Below are positions 6,981 to 15,309 of a stretch of DNA of 64,000 bases, piece by piece. The notes beneath the pieces were generated by a model, which was not told the DNA's origin, searched no databases, and worked only from the letters and a program-made list of their open reading frames with translations. The position numbers and the translations under genes are program-made. The stretch is from Kiritimatiellia bacterium (GTDB taxonomy: Bacteria > Verrucomicrobiota > Kiritimatiellia > RFP12 > UBA1067). Position 1 is the stretch's first letter. The number at the start of each line of letters is the position of its first letter. Location: NCBI GenBank assembly GCA_017514235.1, contig JAFWKK010000050.1, forward strand, positions 124,001-188,000, written 5' to 3'.

Positions 6981-8501
6981 CTAAAACATCCCGTTGATGC
7001 CCGCTACGGCCGCATCGCACAGCTTGGATGCGCCCTCGTGGCCGATCTGGCCGTTGTTCACGCCGCCGCCGTATCCGCGCGCCTCCTCGGCCGCCGGCGT
7101 CGGCACATAGCCGTAGGTACCGCCGCACTGTTCTACAACAAACGTCTGCTTCGCCCGGCTTCGCGCCTTGATGGACTGCCCATAGGCAAGGTACAGCTCA
7201 AACGGACATGTCGCGAACGCCACATCGCCAATGCGCGCCACATGCATCTCGAACGTCAGATCGGGGTTCGTCACCTGATCCTTGCCGCGCCGCACGATCG
7301 CCTTGTTGATCTCGCGATTGATGAAATCCATCTCCTTGTCGTCATACGGGCCAGGACCGCCCTTCGCCTCGTTCTTGTGCACGACAGCCAGAAACTCATC
7401 CCAAGCCGCCTTGTCGGGCTTCACCGCCCGAGCCGCCGCCAGCGCCTTCTCGGCCGCCGCCACCTGGGCCGCCGTCACCTTCCGGCGCGGCACCGTGACG
7501 GAGAGCTTCTCGTGCCTCAGCACGGGGGCCGTCTCCACCGCACGCGGCTTCGCCTCCGTGATGCACTTGACGAGCCTGTCGGAGAGAAGCGCACAGGTCT
7601 CTGCGTTCCATCCGTGGAACCCGTCGCTGTATCCGCGCACAAGATCACGCGGGCTCTGGCAGCCGGCCGCACCGATGAGGTAGAGCATGCGAAAGTTCTC
7701 GCCATATGTTTTTTTCAGTTTCTCGCGCGCCTCGCCCGCAATGTCCGAGGAGACCTGATACGTCGCCTCCATCACCTGCGCAGGGCAGGCGACGTTCGCG
7801 AACACACCGGTGTACTTTCCGTTCGCATCCACGGTAAAGAGCATCTCAACGCCATCGTCCTCGCTCTCCAGCATCCGCACGAAGTCGGGTCGCGCGGTGT
7901 CGCCGTACATCTGCGCGGAACCGTCGGCATAGAGCGCAAGCCTGCAGTGCCCGATGCGCGCCGAGCCGAAGGCGCGACGCACACCGCCCGGCTTGCGTCC
8001 GCGCCATGCCTCGACGAACGCCGCCGCCGCACGGTCCAGCGCAAAATCGGCGTACTCGTTCGGGCCCCAAACGTCTGGCTGCTTCCGCTCCATCTCTGCA
8101 CCCTTCGGCGTGCCGGAATGTCTGATCGCCGGCGCACAGTGCGTATGGACACAGTTGATGAACACATGCTCAGGTGCGATCTCCGGGGCCAGCTCATGAA
8201 CCCGGGCGCGTACGCGGTCTTGCCACGGACCCCACACGCACTCGTTGTCGATCGTCCCCATCAGGAAGTAGTCGGCGCCACGCTGGATCGCCGCCGCCAC
8301 GAACTTGAGTCGCGTATGAATCGGATCCTTCGTGTCCGCCAACCGCTGGTAGTACTGGCCGTCCAACGGCACGCGTTTCGTGAGCGGCGGCGTCACGTCC
8401 GCCTCCGCCCAGCCGATGTTCAGGGCGTCGCCCGCGTCGGGGATCTCAACACCCGTCGAGAGAATCGCCGCCAGCGACAGACATGTAAGACTCAGACACA
8501 T
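6981..8501 (-). CDS. Secreted neutral/alkaline ceramidase-like protein
   Basis: The 506-residue protein begins with a signal peptide (about 1-18) and then IGWAEADVTPPL, the opening signature of the neutral/alkaline non-lysosomal ceramidase family. CVHTHCAPAIRHSG near residue 117 is the counterpart of the HTHSGPGG zinc-histidine motif, and the C-terminal PFELYLAYG and YGYVPTP segments keep the expected Glu and Tyr zinc ligands. By eye the second histidine ligand (VHPT in ceramidases) reads ACPA, so Cys may replace His. True ceramidases hydrolyse the amide of ceramide; many Planctomycetes-Verrucomicrobia relatives have no proven substrate. It is the last gene of a leftward operon of secreted hydrolases, 16 bases behind the GH39-EEP fusion. 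Confidence 0.78.
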   Translation of the reverse strand: MCLSLTCLSLAAILSTGVEIPDAGDALNIGWAEADVTPPLTKRVPLDGQYYQRLADTKDPIHTRLKFVAAAIQRGADYFLMGTIDNECVWGPWQDRVRARVHELAPEIAPEHVFINCVHTHCAPAIRHSGTPKGAEMERKQPDVWGPNEYADFALDRAAAAFVEAWRGRKPGGVRRAFGSARIGHCRLALYADGSAQMYGDTARPDFVRMLESEDDGVEMLFTVDANGKYTGVFANVACPAQVMEATYQVSSDIAGEAREKLKKTYGENFRMLYLIGAAGCQSPRDLVRGYSDGFHGWNAETCALLSDRLVKCITEAKPRAVETAPVLRHEKLSVTVPRRKVTAAQVAAAEKALAAARAVKPDKAAWDEFLAVVHKNEAKGGPGPYDDKEMDFINREINKAIVRRGKDQVTNPDLTFEMHVARIGDVAFATCPFELYLAYGQSIKARSRAKQTFVVEQCGGTYGYVPTPAAEEARGYGGGVNNGQIGHEGASKLCDAAVAGINGMF

Positions 8502-8509
8502 GGCTCTCT

Positions 8510-8518
8510 CCCCCCCCC
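8510..8518. repeat. Homopolymer of nine C (G on the coding strand) at the gene junction
   Basis: Nine consecutive C residues lie between the stop of the GH39-EEP gene and the ATG of the ceramidase-like gene. On the coding strand this is a G9 run that also acts as the Shine-Dalgarno region, 8 bases before the ATG. Slippage would change spacing of the ribosome-binding site without altering either protein. Confidence 0.7.
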
Positions 8519-10821
8519 TACCTGATTCCGAGTAAAGCCGAGACGGCATCGTGGTCTGACGGGAACTTCCCGTCTGGTCGGTCGGCGTGCGTATGGTGCC
8601 GCAGCACCCGAAAGGCGTCCGACACGAAAATATAATCGATCCGACGCGTCGCCGGTGGCTTGTAGCCGTGCGATGTGCAGACCGGCCCTGTGTGCGGCGT
8701 CTCGGTCAGGTCGAACGCGTCGCGCAGCACGCCCTTCGCCAGACGGATGGAATCGCCGAACTTGTGCTTCGGATCGAACGGCGACCACGGCACGATACCT
8801 CCGATCATCTCGTTCAGGTCGCCGGTCATGATCACATCCTCGCCGTCTGCCATAGCCTTCTTCGCCCTTTCAAGGACAAGCGCCATGCCCTTCGAGCGCG
8901 ATTCCTGGCTCTTCCAGTCAGGATGCTGGCTGAACACCCGCATGAGGCGGCCCGTCGCCTTGTGCTTCAAGAGCGCCCACTGGCAGATGCGCACGCTCGA
9001 CGATCCCCATGTGCGCGTTATGAAATCATCTGGCTTAGCCGAAAGCGCAAATCGCCCAGAGTCGATACGCTCAAAGAGTTCGGGGCGGTAGGCGATGGGG
9101 TTGGGGCCGTGATTGTCCGATCCATCCGCGAACGCATACTCCGGCAGCGCGGCAACAAGATCGGGCCACATGCTCTTCGTGACCTCCTGGAATCCGATCA
9201 GGTCGAACCGACCGTCACGTATGACCTTCACGACGCGCGGCAGGCGTTCCGGCCAGGCTTTGTCGCCCGTGTCCGTGATCTTGCCCCCTTCCGTGTCAAT
9301 GCGGATGTTGAATGTGGCAACGCGGAACATGTGCGTGGGCGGTGGCGGCGGCTCAACGTACTCGATCATCGTGAAAGACTGCGGCGGCATCCGGAGCGCC
9401 AGCTCCGTCGGCGCGGACGGCCACATCGCGACTTCCGTGTACAGGCGCGCGCTGTCCGTCACATGCGTCACCAACTCCGGCGGAAACTGGCAACCTTTCG
9501 CGAGCTTCACCTTCACGATGCGGCCCGACGAATAGTTGTTGTCGTCGTCATAGCGCACGAGGAAGATGGCCCGCCGTCCGTCCTTGCCGCGCGCCGCCGT
9601 CACGTAGATGTCCGGAATATCAACGTCGGCCTTCACCGTCTGGCCATAGGTGGAGGCGAGCCTTCCCCAGGCGTAGATGGCGTAATACGGGCGAACTGGC
9701 TCAAGCGTTGTGTTGTCGAACATCCCGTTGAAGTGGGCGGTCGGCATGGCATCGTAATACATCAGCATGTCAACAGGCGCATTTTGGCAGGCCGCCATCG
9801 CCGCCGCAACAAACGCGCCGCCCTTCTGCGACGGGAGCGTCACTATGGAATGGTGGTAGTCTTCCTTCCAGCCCTTCACGTAGTTCCACTCGTTGAGAAT
9901 GGATTCGGCCTTCCCGTAGCCGTACTTGGCCATCATCTCGCGCATCATCTTGGACTTATAGGCCATCGATTTCGGGTTACGCGCGTAGATGTGCCACGAG
10001 AAGAAGTCCATCGGCGTCTGATGCGCCTGCTGGTACGCAAGGAACTGCTCGCACCATTTCTCGATGCCAGCGGCGGCGGGGCCTCCGATCTTGATCGCGG
10101 GGAACTTACCCTTCAGGTGCTTCGCCACAACCTCGAAGAATTCGAAGAACTGCTCCGCAGTTCCGCCCCAGGTGCGGGGCGGGGCCTTGCGATTCCAGTC
10201 CACGTCCGCTTCGTTCCAAATCTCCCAATAGTGGATGTTCCACTGGAAGCCATTGGCCCACCCGTAGTTGTAGTGGCGGATCACGTGCTCGCAGATGCGC
10301 GCCCACTTCGCGAAATCCCTGGGCGGATAGACGTTATACTTCTTCACGGCGTGTTCGATGCGCTGCCCGAGCCGGTAGAACGGCTCCGTGCCGGCGGCGC
10401 GGATGTTTTTCAGATAGGCATCCGTCACCGCGAAGTCGTAGCTCTTCGGATCGTTCTCGTCCGCATCGAAATTCGGAAACACCGCCGAGATGTCAATGCA
10501 ATGGTCACCGCCATAGACGATGTATTCCGAGGTGTCGTGCGTACGCGCATACGGAATATGCGCCGCCTTGAAGGTGGCGTAGTTTCCGTGCTGCGAGCCG
10601 AGCGACGTGCCGTCAAGCCCGACCGGCCCGTTGTTCACGGCGTTCATCGGCTTCACCGGACCGCAATCCACCGCGAAATCGACCATGACAGTCGCATCGG
10701 CGGGCCGTTCCTTAGATGATGTCATGTTCAGGTTCTCGGCATCCGCAAACGCGCCGCCAGACATCAAAACCGCCATCAACAGGATGGACGCCATCTGACT
10801 TCTTTCTGTTTTCATTTCCAT
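8518..10821 (-). CDS. Secreted fusion: GH39-like glycosidase plus endonuclease/exonuclease/phosphatase (EEP) domain
   Basis: Residues about 40-485 form a clan GH-A barrel most like GH39: YWEIWNEAD carries the acid/base Glu204 and ESILNEW the nucleophile Glu311, followed by a small beta domain. A run of prolines (491-495) links it to an EEP-fold domain (about 499-767) with ATFNIR, GFQEV, TGDLNEM, RRIDYIFV and PSDHDAV, the metal and catalytic signatures of Mg-dependent phosphodiesterases and sphingomyelinases. A signal peptide ends near residue 26. Start is uncertain: 10821 gives a charged n-region, while the ATG at 10794 has a better Shine-Dalgarno (AAAGAAG). Separate relatives of both halves exist in the window (16597-18120 and 40373-41245). 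Confidence 0.85.
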   Translation of the reverse strand: MEMKTERSQMASILLMAVLMSGGAFADAENLNMTSSKERPADATVMVDFAVDCGPVKPMNAVNNGPVGLDGTSLGSQHGNYATFKAAHIPYARTHDTSEYIVYGGDHCIDISAVFPNFDADENDPKSYDFAVTDAYLKNIRAAGTEPFYRLGQRIEHAVKKYNVYPPRDFAKWARICEHVIRHYNYGWANGFQWNIHYWEIWNEADVDWNRKAPPRTWGGTAEQFFEFFEVVAKHLKGKFPAIKIGGPAAAGIEKWCEQFLAYQQAHQTPMDFFSWHIYARNPKSMAYKSKMMREMMAKYGYGKAESILNEWNYVKGWKEDYHHSIVTLPSQKGGAFVAAAMAACQNAPVDMLMYYDAMPTAHFNGMFDNTTLEPVRPYYAIYAWGRLASTYGQTVKADVDIPDIYVTAARGKDGRRAIFLVRYDDDNNYSSGRIVKVKLAKGCQFPPELVTHVTDSARLYTEVAMWPSAPTELALRMPPQSFTMIEYVEPPPPPTHMFRVATFNIRIDTEGGKITDTGDKAWPERLPRVVKVIRDGRFDLIGFQEVTKSMWPDLVAALPEYAFADGSDNHGPNPIAYRPELFERIDSGRFALSAKPDDFITRTWGSSSVRICQWALLKHKATGRLMRVFSQHPDWKSQESRSKGMALVLERAKKAMADGEDVIMTGDLNEMIGGIVPWSPFDPKHKFGDSIRLAKGVLRDAFDLTETPHTGPVCTSHGYKPPATRRIDYIFVSDAFRVLRHHTHADRPDGKFPSDHDAVSALLGIR

Positions 10822-10853
10822 TATTGTGCAAGAGCACGTCCAGGGTTATGTCG

Positions 10854-11939
10854 CTATGCGTCAAGCGCGTCGGCGAGCTGATCCATCCCGGCGCAATTGA
10901 AGCGGAAGCAACCCTCCGTCTTGCACTCCATCCAGGACGCCATCAGGAACCCTTTCAACCGCTCCGGATCCACGTTCGCACGACAGAACTTCACCAACTC
11001 GGCTGCGCAGTCGCTATTCTCGGTGCGCCCTGACTTCTTCAGTTTCTCCGAGACCCAGTTCGTCGGCATCGCCACGATGTCGAACCCGGCCCGGCTCAGC
11101 TCAATGAAGTTCCGGAGTCTTGGCTGGTAGCGTTTATCCATCTTCTCGATCACGTACCCCTGCACGTCCTCGTTGTAGTAGCCGACGCACTGGAGCACGC
11201 TCTTCGGGCATTTCTGCACATATTCCGGATGGCTCCATGCGTAGCTGGTGAACATCCACGGCCTTACGCCGTGGCTCTCGACGGCGTTGAGAATCTTGTA
11301 GAGCGAATGCCACCACAGTTCGTTCTGCCGGCAATTGACGATCAGGCTCTTTCTCGCCCATTCCAGCGTTTCCTCGTCCATGCCGATGTGCATGAAGCGC
11401 GGCGTCTCGAAGATTTCGCACACGTCCTTGATCACGTCGAAGCACACACGGTAGTACGGCTCCGTCGCGATCATCCTGTGGTACTCCTTGAGCCACTGGT
11501 CATGGGTGGCGGAGAAGTTGAGCTTGGGGATCGGCTCCAGCCCCATCTTGCGGAGTCGCCGTACTTCGGCGCGCATCCTGTCTGGGCTCCAGCTGCCTTT
11601 CACGGCCAGCTCGGGATGGCTCGGATATTCAAGGAATTCGCCCAGATCCATCACCACCATGTTGTAGTTCCGCTTCTTCGCGTGGTCTATGGTGCGCTTC
11701 CAGATGTCCTCCGAAAAGTAGATTTCGTCGCGCGTGTAGCGTTTTCCTTCGATCTTCGGCTCGTCCGGCGCGCGCCATTCGCCCCACATGTTCATGCCCA
11801 TGTGCAGCAGCACGGCGCGGATCTCGCCAGGTTTCAGCGCAAACGCCGACTTGCCGTCCGAAACCGTGGCGAAGGCAGGCGCCGCCGCAAACGCCGCCGA
11901 AGCGGCCAGAAAATCTTTTCGCGTCATTTCATGTGTCAT
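10854..11939 (-). CDS. Tat-exported TIM-barrel protein resembling GH20 hexosaminidases
   Basis: The 361-residue protein starts with MTHEMTRKDFLAASAAF, a twin-arginine-type leader with RK in place of RR. RFMHIGMDEET at about residue 178 resembles the HIGGDE catalytic strand of GH20, where the Asp-Glu pair assists and donates the proton, and the surrounding PIPKLNFSATHDQWL and NMVVMDLGEFLEYPSHPE fit an (alpha/beta)8 barrel. GH20 enzymes release terminal N-acetylhexosamine. Overall similarity is limited to motifs, so the specific activity is not established. The ATG at 11939 has GGAGG seven bases upstream. It lies between the metallophosphoesterase (32 bases) and the GH39-EEP fusion (32 bases), in one operon. 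Confidence 0.7.
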   Translation of the reverse strand: MTHEMTRKDFLAASAAFAAAPAFATVSDGKSAFALKPGEIRAVLLHMGMNMWGEWRAPDEPKIEGKRYTRDEIYFSEDIWKRTIDHAKKRNYNMVVMDLGEFLEYPSHPELAVKGSWSPDRMRAEVRRLRKMGLEPIPKLNFSATHDQWLKEYHRMIATEPYYRVCFDVIKDVCEIFETPRFMHIGMDEETLEWARKSLIVNCRQNELWWHSLYKILNAVESHGVRPWMFTSYAWSHPEYVQKCPKSVLQCVGYYNEDVQGYVIEKMDKRYQPRLRNFIELSRAGFDIVAMPTNWVSEKLKKSGRTENSDCAAELVKFCRANVDPERLKGFLMASWMECKTEGCFRFNCAGMDQLADALDA

Positions 11940-11971
11940 TTCAATTCCTCCATTTAATGTTTTTAGCATGT

Positions 11972-13393
11972 CTATGCGATCTCACGCCCCCTGTTGCCGA
12001 ACGAGTCACGGGGCGCGACCGTAAACTTCACAGATGTGCGCCAGTCGTCCGGCAGATCGGACTTTGCGAACGCGCATTCCACGGGCTTGACGTCTAAGCT
12101 GTCCGCCCAGAACTGTCCCTTGGAGAACGTCATAGTCTCCTTGAGGACCACGCCGCCCTTCCGGGCCGTCACCACATAGTCGTACGTGCGCGGCGTCTGC
12201 GCCGTCGCATGGGCGACGGGGAAGGAGACGACAACCGCATCCGTCGCTTTCTTAGCCTTGTTCACCACCGTCCGTTCCGAGATGGAAATCTTTGCTCCCT
12301 TCGCGAACTGCGGCGCAACCGCCTTCCGGGCGCGCACCTCCGTGCGGAGAGAACCGTCCGGACTCGGCAAGGGAATCACCCAGTCGGGCCCCAGCGGCAG
12401 GCCGTTGAGAAAGTCGCGCCGCTCCACCACGAACCGATCGGCATACAGTGTGCCGAACAGCCCCTGCCACGACTTGCAGACTTCGCCCGGCGGCATGAGC
12501 ATGTCCGTGTCCGTCCCGTTGTTTCGACCGTTCTCGTGGCTTTTGCGCGTACAGCAGTAGTTGATGGACGGCACCTCAAGCGCCGTAAACTCTCCTTGCC
12601 AGAGATTGAGCTCGTCCACTGCATTCCGATGGCCATGACCGCAGATCGCCAGCACGTTCGGATATCTCTTCAGCACCTCCGTCGTCTTCCCGCTCTCCCA
12701 GCCCCGACAGGGATTGTCGCCGCCGACCGTCTCCCTGAACATCCGGTGCTGTACGAAGAAGAACGGCTTTGCCGGATTAAACTTCTGCCGGGCCATGAAC
12801 GCTCCAAGGCCTGGAATCGTGTCGCCGTTGTCAGAGGCCTTGGTATGGAGCGGATGGTGCGCCAACACAAACCGATAGCCGCAGCATTCCTTCACCTGGA
12901 TCGGCGCCCACTCCTCATGGAAGCACTCCTTCCAGAGACGGGCGGCGTTGCCGCCGGATGAGATGATTTCGTCCATCTCGCCCGGCACGATGCAGTGCGT
13001 TTTGGCCCAATGGTACTTGTGCATGTAACCACCCATGTCGTGGTCGCCGTAGATGAACAGCGGCACGATCGGCTTCCCGTCGGAGCGGCGATTGCCTGGA
13101 AACACCTTGAACCAGATCGCGGCAAGCTGCCTGAGCGCGGCGCCTGTGCCGTAGTCGGTCAAATCGCCCGCCACCAGAACGCCGTCCGCCTTGCGTTCGT
13201 CGAAATAGCGCAGGGCCGGTTCGTAGCAAAGGCAGTTCTGGAGGCGCTTGCCGTTTTCGCCCGTCTCAAAGTGAACGTCGGCAATCATACCGAGCCGCAT
13301 CAGCGGTTGCCCTCCATTCGCAACGGCAAAGGCAGACATCGGCCCCGTGGCGGCGAACGCCGCCGATACACCCAAGAACTCTTTCCGTGTCAT
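11972..13393 (-). CDS. Tat-exported calcineurin-like metallophosphoesterase
   Basis: The 473 residues begin with MTRKEFLGVSAAFAATG, a Tat-like leader nearly identical in pattern to that of the next gene. Metal-binding motifs are in order: IADVHFE, VAGDLTDYG, YGDHDMGG, LAHHPLH and CGHGHRN, the dinuclear phosphoesterase set. The usual GNHD reads GDHD, an Asn-to-Asp change at a metal ligand. A C-terminal beta-domain of about 130 residues follows. It should hydrolyse phosphomonoesters or diesters outside the cytoplasm; the substrate is not evident. The start at 13393 is chosen for the leader and a GAGAGGAG ribosome-binding site. It shares an operon with the GH20-like and GH39-EEP genes. Confidence 0.88.
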   Translation of the reverse strand: MTRKEFLGVSAAFAATGPMSAFAVANGGQPLMRLGMIADVHFETGENGKRLQNCLCYEPALRYFDERKADGVLVAGDLTDYGTGAALRQLAAIWFKVFPGNRRSDGKPIVPLFIYGDHDMGGYMHKYHWAKTHCIVPGEMDEIISSGGNAARLWKECFHEEWAPIQVKECCGYRFVLAHHPLHTKASDNGDTIPGLGAFMARQKFNPAKPFFFVQHRMFRETVGGDNPCRGWESGKTTEVLKRYPNVLAICGHGHRNAVDELNLWQGEFTALEVPSINYCCTRKSHENGRNNGTDTDMLMPPGEVCKSWQGLFGTLYADRFVVERRDFLNGLPLGPDWVIPLPSPDGSLRTEVRARKAVAPQFAKGAKISISERTVVNKAKKATDAVVVSFPVAHATAQTPRTYDYVVTARKGGVVLKETMTFSKGQFWADSLDVKPVECAFAKSDLPDDWRTSVKFTVAPRDSFGNRGREIA

Positions 13394-13421
13394 GCTCTCC
13401 TCTCCTTTCTGCGAAGCTGGT

Positions 13422-13916
13422 TCAGTGACTCCACTTGGACCCTTTGTACATCCCGGGCATGTTGACAATCGGCGGATGCTGGTTGTCGGGATAGGGATCG
13501 TCTCCTCCGTCATCTTCGGGGTAAAGGTGCCGGCGTAGTTCGACCATGGCGTCCTGAGCCGTTTTCACCATCTTGAGCGTGTCGGCGGAGGCGTAGCGGT
13601 GACTTTGCGCCTCGTAGCCACCGGCCGCCATGAGATTCATCGGCGTCATGTAGCCGTGATAGCCCGTCGCGAGATAGGCAATGAAGGTGCGGGCGAATGG
13701 ACTGTTCCACTTGATCTCCAAGCCAAGCTCGCAAACCACCTCGCCCGGCACACCGACAAAGCACACGTCGCCGATGGCGACAGCCTGCACGTCGAACGTT
13801 GCGGTATCGCATCCGTAGAAGTCGCGCCATCTTTTGCGCAGACGCGACTCGAAGGAACGGATCATGCCGCCGACGCGCGGCTTCTGGATGGCAAACCGCT
13901 CGTAGCAGCGCCCCAT
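13422..13916 (-). CDS. N-terminally truncated ceramidase-like protein (gene remnant)
   Basis: All 164 residues match only the C-terminal part of neutral/alkaline ceramidase-like proteins: AIGDVCFVGVPGEVVCELGLEIKW is the region holding the Glu zinc ligand and TGYHGYMTP the Tyr-containing loop. The N-terminal two-thirds, including the HTH motif and the signal peptide, is missing, and only 99 bases separate its start from the phosphatase gene. Yet there is a promoter (13944-13973) and an AAGGAAGG ribosome-binding site, so it may still be translated. It cannot be an active hydrolase on its own. The full-length relative is the last gene of the same transcription unit. Confidence 0.7.
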   Translation of the reverse strand: MGRCYERFAIQKPRVGGMIRSFESRLRKRWRDFYGCDTATFDVQAVAIGDVCFVGVPGEVVCELGLEIKWNSPFARTFIAYLATGYHGYMTPMNLMAAGGYEAQSHRYASADTLKMVKTAQDAMVELRRHLYPEDDGGDDPYPDNQHPPIVNMPGMYKGSKWSH

Positions 13917-13943
13917 CGACTTAGGCCTTCCTTGACGACATTC

Positions 13944-13973
13944 ATTATATCACACTTTTCTCCCGTCTGTATA
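13944..13973 (-). promoter_or_regulatory. Probable promoter upstream of the hydrolase operon
   Basis: On the minus strand an extended -10 (TGATATAAT; the TATAAT at 13944-13949) is preceded at 18 bases by a weak TATACA -35. It lies 28 bases before the truncated ceramidase-like gene and would drive that gene and the four hydrolase genes after it. Confidence 0.6.
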
Positions 13974-14015
13974 TAAAACGCAAAAAATTTTCATCCGATC
14001 TTGCCATTAATGCGC

Positions 14016-15305
14016 CTAACGAGGTTCCAGCATGATGGAGCGGAAGGCGGCGATTTCGTCCGCCGTCACGCCGCAGTCGAGCAGATAGAGTTCAATGCGC
14101 CTGTTCCAGCTGTCGCCTTCATTTCCGTATTTCCCGAAGCCGTCGTTGAAATGAGATTCCCTGCACCAGAATTTCGGATCGGGGTTGGCATCTGGGAGAT
14201 TCGGATAGAAGGTCGATTCCCATTCCGTCTCAAGATCGTGCCGGCTCAAGCCAAGAACGCCCAGCATGACATAAACGAGCGAACCCGTGCGATCCGCGCC
14301 ACCGATGCAGTGGACGTAGATCGGGTAGTTTGCCGGGCTGCAGAACACCCGGAAATTCTCCGCCATGACCTTCTTTCCATTCTCAGAGAAGATGGCGACA
14401 TAGCATTGGGACGAGCGGTTGATGAACGTCACGCCCGGCCCAAGCGGAGACTCCTTCATGTCGGCGACCTCTCCCTTGGAGCGAAGGTCGAGATCGGTGC
14501 GGATGCCGATCGTCCGCGTCAGATAGTGGAGATCCTCCACCGTGAGGCAGTTGCGCCCTGGCGCATCGCCGGTCACGCTGTTTTCGTTGAGCGCCCGACC
14601 CCTGAAAACCTTCCCCTGCCGGACGCGGCGGCCATCCACCGTGTGCCAACCGCCAAGATCGCGGATGTTGCGCACATCCCCCTCAATCTCGATCCAACGC
14701 GGGGCGACGTCCTCCGTGCGGAACGCCGCAATCCCCGAACGGACGCTGTGCTGGCTCTCCTCGCATCCGCAACGCGGACCGCAGTTGAACTTGGCGCACC
14801 GCCTGCGAGCCGAAACCCGCCAGTAGTAGCGGCGCGCGATCTCCAGGTTCGCCCTAGGCACGACGTAAGACACCTCTTTCTGCCCCTGTTCTTTCTCGGC
14901 CTTGCCTGTGTCGCGTCCGCTGACCTTGTCGATCTTATTGACCCTGATGTACCAATCCCGTGCATCCGAGAGGTCGGGAGAAGTTCCGATCTCAACTTTC
15001 CACGGCCCCTTCTCCCCGGCGGTCGGCCGCCACTTCAGGACAAGCGGCTTGGCTTTCCGCCAGTACTTGTCATGGCGAATCACCTTCCCGTGAGCCCTGT
15101 CCTCCGCAAACAGCTTCAGCCGTTCGGCGAGCGTCTGCGGCGCCATGGCCTTCTTTTGCGCCTCCGGCACGAGCGCAACCTCCGCCCCGTCCACAGGCGC
15201 AAGGAGTTCGATCGCCGCCGGGCACGGCAAGGCTGCCGCAACCGCCATAAAGAGGAAGCCAAATACGCGCCCAGTCAAGGGAAATTTTGCACAAATCACC
15301 AACAT
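14016..15305 (-). CDS. Secreted tyrosine-phosphatase-fold (IphP/LipA-like) phosphatase
   Basis: After a signal peptide (about 1-30) comes a beta-sandwich-like region (about 85-200), then the IphP-type phosphatase domain: VRNIRDLGGW at 211-220 and the P-loop HCIGGADRTG at 332-341 with Cys333 as nucleophile and Arg339 binding phosphate. Bacterial members of this group with CxxGxDRTG act on phosphotyrosine, phosphoinositides or inositol phosphates. Length 429 residues. The start at 15305 is taken because it opens at a good signal peptide four bases after the preceding stop; longer frames run into that gene. It heads the group of phosphatases, glycosidases and ceramidase-like genes to the left. 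Confidence 0.85.
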   Translation of the reverse strand: MLVICAKFPLTGRVFGFLFMAVAAALPCPAAIELLAPVDGAEVALVPEAQKKAMAPQTLAERLKLFAEDRAHGKVIRHDKYWRKAKPLVLKWRPTAGEKGPWKVEIGTSPDLSDARDWYIRVNKIDKVSGRDTGKAEKEQGQKEVSYVVPRANLEIARRYYWRVSARRRCAKFNCGPRCGCEESQHSVRSGIAAFRTEDVAPRWIEIEGDVRNIRDLGGWHTVDGRRVRQGKVFRGRALNENSVTGDAPGRNCLTVEDLHYLTRTIGIRTDLDLRSKGEVADMKESPLGPGVTFINRSSQCYVAIFSENGKKVMAENFRVFCSPANYPIYVHCIGGADRTGSLVYVMLGVLGLSRHDLETEWESTFYPNLPDANPDPKFWCRESHFNDGFGKYGNEGDSWNRRIELYLLDCGVTADEIAAFRSIMLEPR

Positions 15306-15309
15306 ACCG

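Noticed and set aside
7038-8525. Plus-strand frame of about 495 codons opposite the ceramidase-like gene
   Set aside because: Arg/His-rich shadow without motif or ribosome-binding site.
8587-10719. Long plus-strand open frame opposite the GH39-EEP gene
   Set aside because: It is rich in Arg, His and Val with no family motif, typical of an antisense frame in high-GC DNA; the minus-strand gene has complete catalytic motifs.
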